From NCBI RefSeq assembly GCF_009689005.1, contig NZ_AP021879.1, forward strand, positions 3,782,001 to 3,846,000: a stretch of DNA of 64,000 nucleotides, written 5' to 3'. The notes beneath the pieces were generated by a model, which was given only the letters and a program-made list of their open reading frames with translations, had not been told where the DNA came from and searched no databases. Below are positions 62,176-64,000 of this stretch, piece by piece (within the stretch, counting starts at the first letter, position 1; the number at the start of each line of letters is the position of its first letter). The translations under genes and the position numbers were made by a program. The DNA comes from Desulfosarcina ovata subsp. ovata. Lineage in GTDB: Bacteria; Desulfobacterota; Desulfobacteria; Desulfobacterales; Desulfosarcinaceae.

Positions 62176-62539
62176 AATCGCTTCCGTACAATTTGGTCTC
62201 GTAAAAAGTCGCCGTTCAGACGGATTCGTAAAAAGCCCGAGATCAAGGCTTGCGAATCCTGAGAATACCGCTATCGTGGGTGCCGTAGGCAGCGTACTGA
62301 GCGTACTCCGCAGTGACGAAGGATGAAGCGTAACGCCGATATCGGGTTTTTTACGAATCCGTCACTTTTTGTTTGAATAACACAGGTCGCCGGGTCGTAT
62401 CAATAAAATGCGAGGCTCTTGATTTTTGTTTGTGGTCGAATACAATGGTTCATAGCCGGGCCTCGCAAATATAACATATGAATGGCCCGGCGGGGTTTGG
62501 GATCTTTTTTCGCGTTCATTCGTTCAGAATACACCTGCG
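62176..62539. other. Divergent intergenic region with inverted-repeat element
   Basis: Half of it is the element at 62219-62363; a copy of the 14-base arm CTCGTAAAAAGTCG lies at 62198-62211. Promoters for both flanking genes are expected but not recognised. Confidence 0.45.
62219..62363. repeat. 145-bp inverted-repeat element
   Basis: Arm 62219-62240 (GACGGATTCGTAAAAAGCCCGA) and arm 62342-62363 pair over 22 bases with one mismatch. The interior contains GTAC-TGAGC-GTAC. The arm shares the word TCGTAAAAA with the element at 46141-46261, which hints at one family. Confidence 0.7.
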
Positions 62540-63475
62540 ATGGAAGAGAACACCTTGATTCCTTTTGATAAAGAAGCTCACCAGAAAAATAATGAACCCC
62601 AGCTGAATGCTATCTTGGAAGGGAACCCCATTCCGACGTTTGTGGTTAACACAGCCGGGCGCATCACGCATTGGAACCATGCCTGTGAACTGCTCACCAA
62701 TGTTCTTCAGGCGGAGATTATCGGCACGGATAAACATCGGGTCCTTTTTTATAACGAATATCGCGAGGTGCTGGCCGATTTCATTGCCAGGGGGGCCAGC
62801 GAGGCTGAGCTGTCAATTCGCCATGATGGCAAATACAGGCGGTCTGCATTGATTCAGGGTGGGTACGAGGGCGAAGCCTTTTTCCCAAAAATAGGGGACA
62901 ACGGGAAATGGCTTTTTTACACGGCCGCGCCGGTGAAGGACCGGTATGGTAAGATTGTGGGCGCCATCGAAACCATTCAGGACACCACCAGACAAAAAGA
63001 GATGATCCGCGCGCTGGAAGAGCATAAGAATGAACTGAACGAAAAAAGCAACTACCTGGAAAAGGTCAATCTGGCGCTGAAAGCGGCTCTCGATAATCGC
63101 GAAATTGAAAAACGGGCGGTGGAGGTGCATCTATTGGCCAATTTGAAACGGCTCGTGTTTCCTTATCTCGATGCGTTGGGCAAATGTAAAGTCGGTATGG
63201 ATGCCCGCGCCTACGTGAATATCATCAACACCAATCTCAGCGATATCGTTTCCCGGATTTCCACAACCGTTATTTCCAAATACATTAATTTCACCCCTGC
63301 TGAAATTCGCGTCGCCGATTTTATCCGCGAGGGGAAAAACACAAAAGAGATCGCCGAATTGCTCGGAGTTTCTCCCAGCTCGGTGAAATGGCATCGCAAA
63401 AACATTCGTAAAAAACTGGAGCTGACCAACAAGGCGTTGAATCTTTACACCTACCTGAACTCCTTGGGCGAGTGA
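62540..63475 (+). CDS. PAS-domain LuxR-family transcriptional regulator
   Basis: 311 residues. A PAS domain (~18-150: AILEGNPIPTFVVNTAGRITHWNHA, AIETIQDTT) is followed by a coiled coil and a LuxR-type helix-turn-helix (FTPAEIRVADFIREGKNTKEIAELLGVSPSSVKWHRKNIRKKL, ~250-295). No receiver domain. PAS-LuxR proteins of this build are numerous in sulfate reducers and probably sense a small ligand or redox state. It is divergent from the GH5 operon, whose regulation it might share. Confidence 0.9.
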   Translation: MEENTLIPFDKEAHQKNNEPQLNAILEGNPIPTFVVNTAGRITHWNHACELLTNVLQAEIIGTDKHRVLFYNEYREVLADFIARGASEAELSIRHDGKYRRSALIQGGYEGEAFFPKIGDNGKWLFYTAAPVKDRYGKIVGAIETIQDTTRQKEMIRALEEHKNELNEKSNYLEKVNLALKAALDNREIEKRAVEVHLLANLKRLVFPYLDALGKCKVGMDARAYVNIINTNLSDIVSRISTTVISKYINFTPAEIRVADFIREGKNTKEIAELLGVSPSSVKWHRKNIRKKLELTNKALNLYTYLNSLGE

Positions 63476-63672
63476 CCACATCCATGGGGTGGTTTTAATA
63501 AGGGGGTGTTTCGCCCCCCCCCTTCCCAATCCCTAATTCATCATCAAGCATCTTGATCACGCCGTCGATAATCAAGGTTACATAGCTTAACCATGGCGAC
63601 ATCGAGGCCTTTTCGGCAGCGGTGCCATGTTATTGCTCTAAGCCCCATCCATCCACTAACCGAGGAGTAAAA

Positions 63673-64000
63673 ATGAAATTCAACTTGCATTCAATCGCTT
63701 CCAAACTAATTATCGGCGGCCTTGCTGCCGTGCTGATTCCGCTGATTATCGTGGGGTATCTGTCGTATTCGAAAGCCCAGACCGCGTTGATGGATATATC
63801 AAAAGTGCAAGCCGAAGGCATCGCATCGGACCTGGCCCGCATGACCCGCAACATTCTTGAAACGGAAATGACCAAGGCGGCATCCATGGCTTCCCAGCGG
63901 CGGGTGATCAATCTGGCCACCTCGGTAAAAGCGTATGGAGTTGATGCCTCCGCGGACCAGGTGAAAGACACGTTCGAGGCCATCAAAAATCAGTTCTCGA
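63673..64000 (+). CDS. Start of a methyl-accepting chemotaxis-type receptor (runs off the right edge)
   Basis: GAGGAG lies five bases before the ATG at 63673, and the frame stays open to the last base (109 codons). The product starts MKFNLHSIASKLIIGGLAAVL, then a membrane helix (~12-32) and an extracytoplasmic helical region (KAQTALMDISKVQAEGIASD, MTRNILETEMTKAASMASQR), the usual opening of Cache-type chemoreceptors or sensor kinases. The signalling domain lies outside the window, so the class is inferred. Confidence 0.75.
   Translation, partial: MKFNLHSIASKLIIGGLAAVLIPLIIVGYLSYSKAQTALMDISKVQAEGIASDLARMTRNILETEMTKAASMASQRRVINLATSVKAYGVDASADQVKDTFEAIKNQFS

Noticed and set aside
63630..63986. 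118-residue minus-strand open frame at the right end
   Set aside because: The plus strand has a ribosome site, an ATG and a chemoreceptor-like membrane start; the minus frame is its mirror.

Overview
The window looks like chromosomal DNA of a mesophilic sulfate-reducing member of Desulfobacterota (Desulfosarcina / Desulfatitalea-like). This is inferred from gene content, not from a database search: many PAS and Cache sensor kinases, a TAXI-type TRAP transporter, an ADP-forming acyl-CoA synthetase, a siroheme-type tetrapyrrole cluster next to hemA, an F0-only ATP synthase operon with AtpZ/AtpI, and the CxxC-containing tail on the first PAS protein. No tRNA, rRNA or CRISPR array was recognised. 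Most of the sequence is moderately GC-rich. The stretch at about 39.2-41.5 kb is clearly AT-richer and looks like an accessory insertion.

Layout. 0-4.3 kb: the end of a PAS protein, an HDOD/GAF sensor kinase and a secreted CHAT-like protein. 4.6-11.7 kb: a short-chain acid regulon. An acetate-type permease and a PrpE-like acyl-CoA synthetase lie behind a textbook sigma-54 promoter and share a strand with their apparent regulators, a sigma-54 response regulator and a Cache sensor kinase that overlap by 11 bp. 11.8-17.0 kb: a NifU-domain protein, then three genes with 4-bp overlaps encoding two poorly characterised proteins and an XPB-type helicase. 17.4-21.3 kb: an F0 operon (atpZ, atpI, atpB, a four-hairpin fused c subunit, an ordinary c subunit, b', b) with no F1 genes. 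21.7-30.1 kb: housekeeping genes on the plus strand (MBL hydrolase, siroheme dehydrogenase, ccsB, hemA, fabD; then dksA, PHP phosphatase, rnc, radical SAM).

30-39.2 kb: TAXI TRAP transporter, an orphan NarL-type sensor kinase, a DMT exporter and an ADP-forming acyl-CoA synthetase whose Shine-Dalgarno region is a run of 12 G. 39.6-41.3 kb: AT-rich island with a SUMF1-like protein, a palindromic element and a GNAT acetyltransferase. 41.5-46.1 kb: MacA-MacB-outer membrane factor efflux operon. 46.2-53.3 kb: a cysteine-rich ferredoxin-like protein, a lone family-3 binding protein, and an operon of binding protein, hybrid sensor kinase and Tat-exported PLP enzyme. 53.3-56.8 kb: two palindromic elements, a kinase-like unknown, a methyltransferase, a broken DMT fragment and a YwqK/MORN-like protein. 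56.8-62.2 kb: a sugar ABC transporter operon led by a GH5 glucanase-like enzyme. 62.5-64 kb: a PAS-LuxR regulator and the start of a chemoreceptor-like gene.

The strongest candidate for something new is the ATP synthase rotor. One polypeptide carries four c-subunit hairpins, of which the second has lost both ion-binding carboxylates, and it is encoded beside a normal single-hairpin c subunit with sodium-type ligands. Second is the three-gene XPB helicase operon. Third is the operon pairing a periplasmic binding protein and a sensor kinase with a Tat-exported aminotransferase-fold enzyme. Several different palindromic, MITE-like elements punctuate the intergenic spaces.
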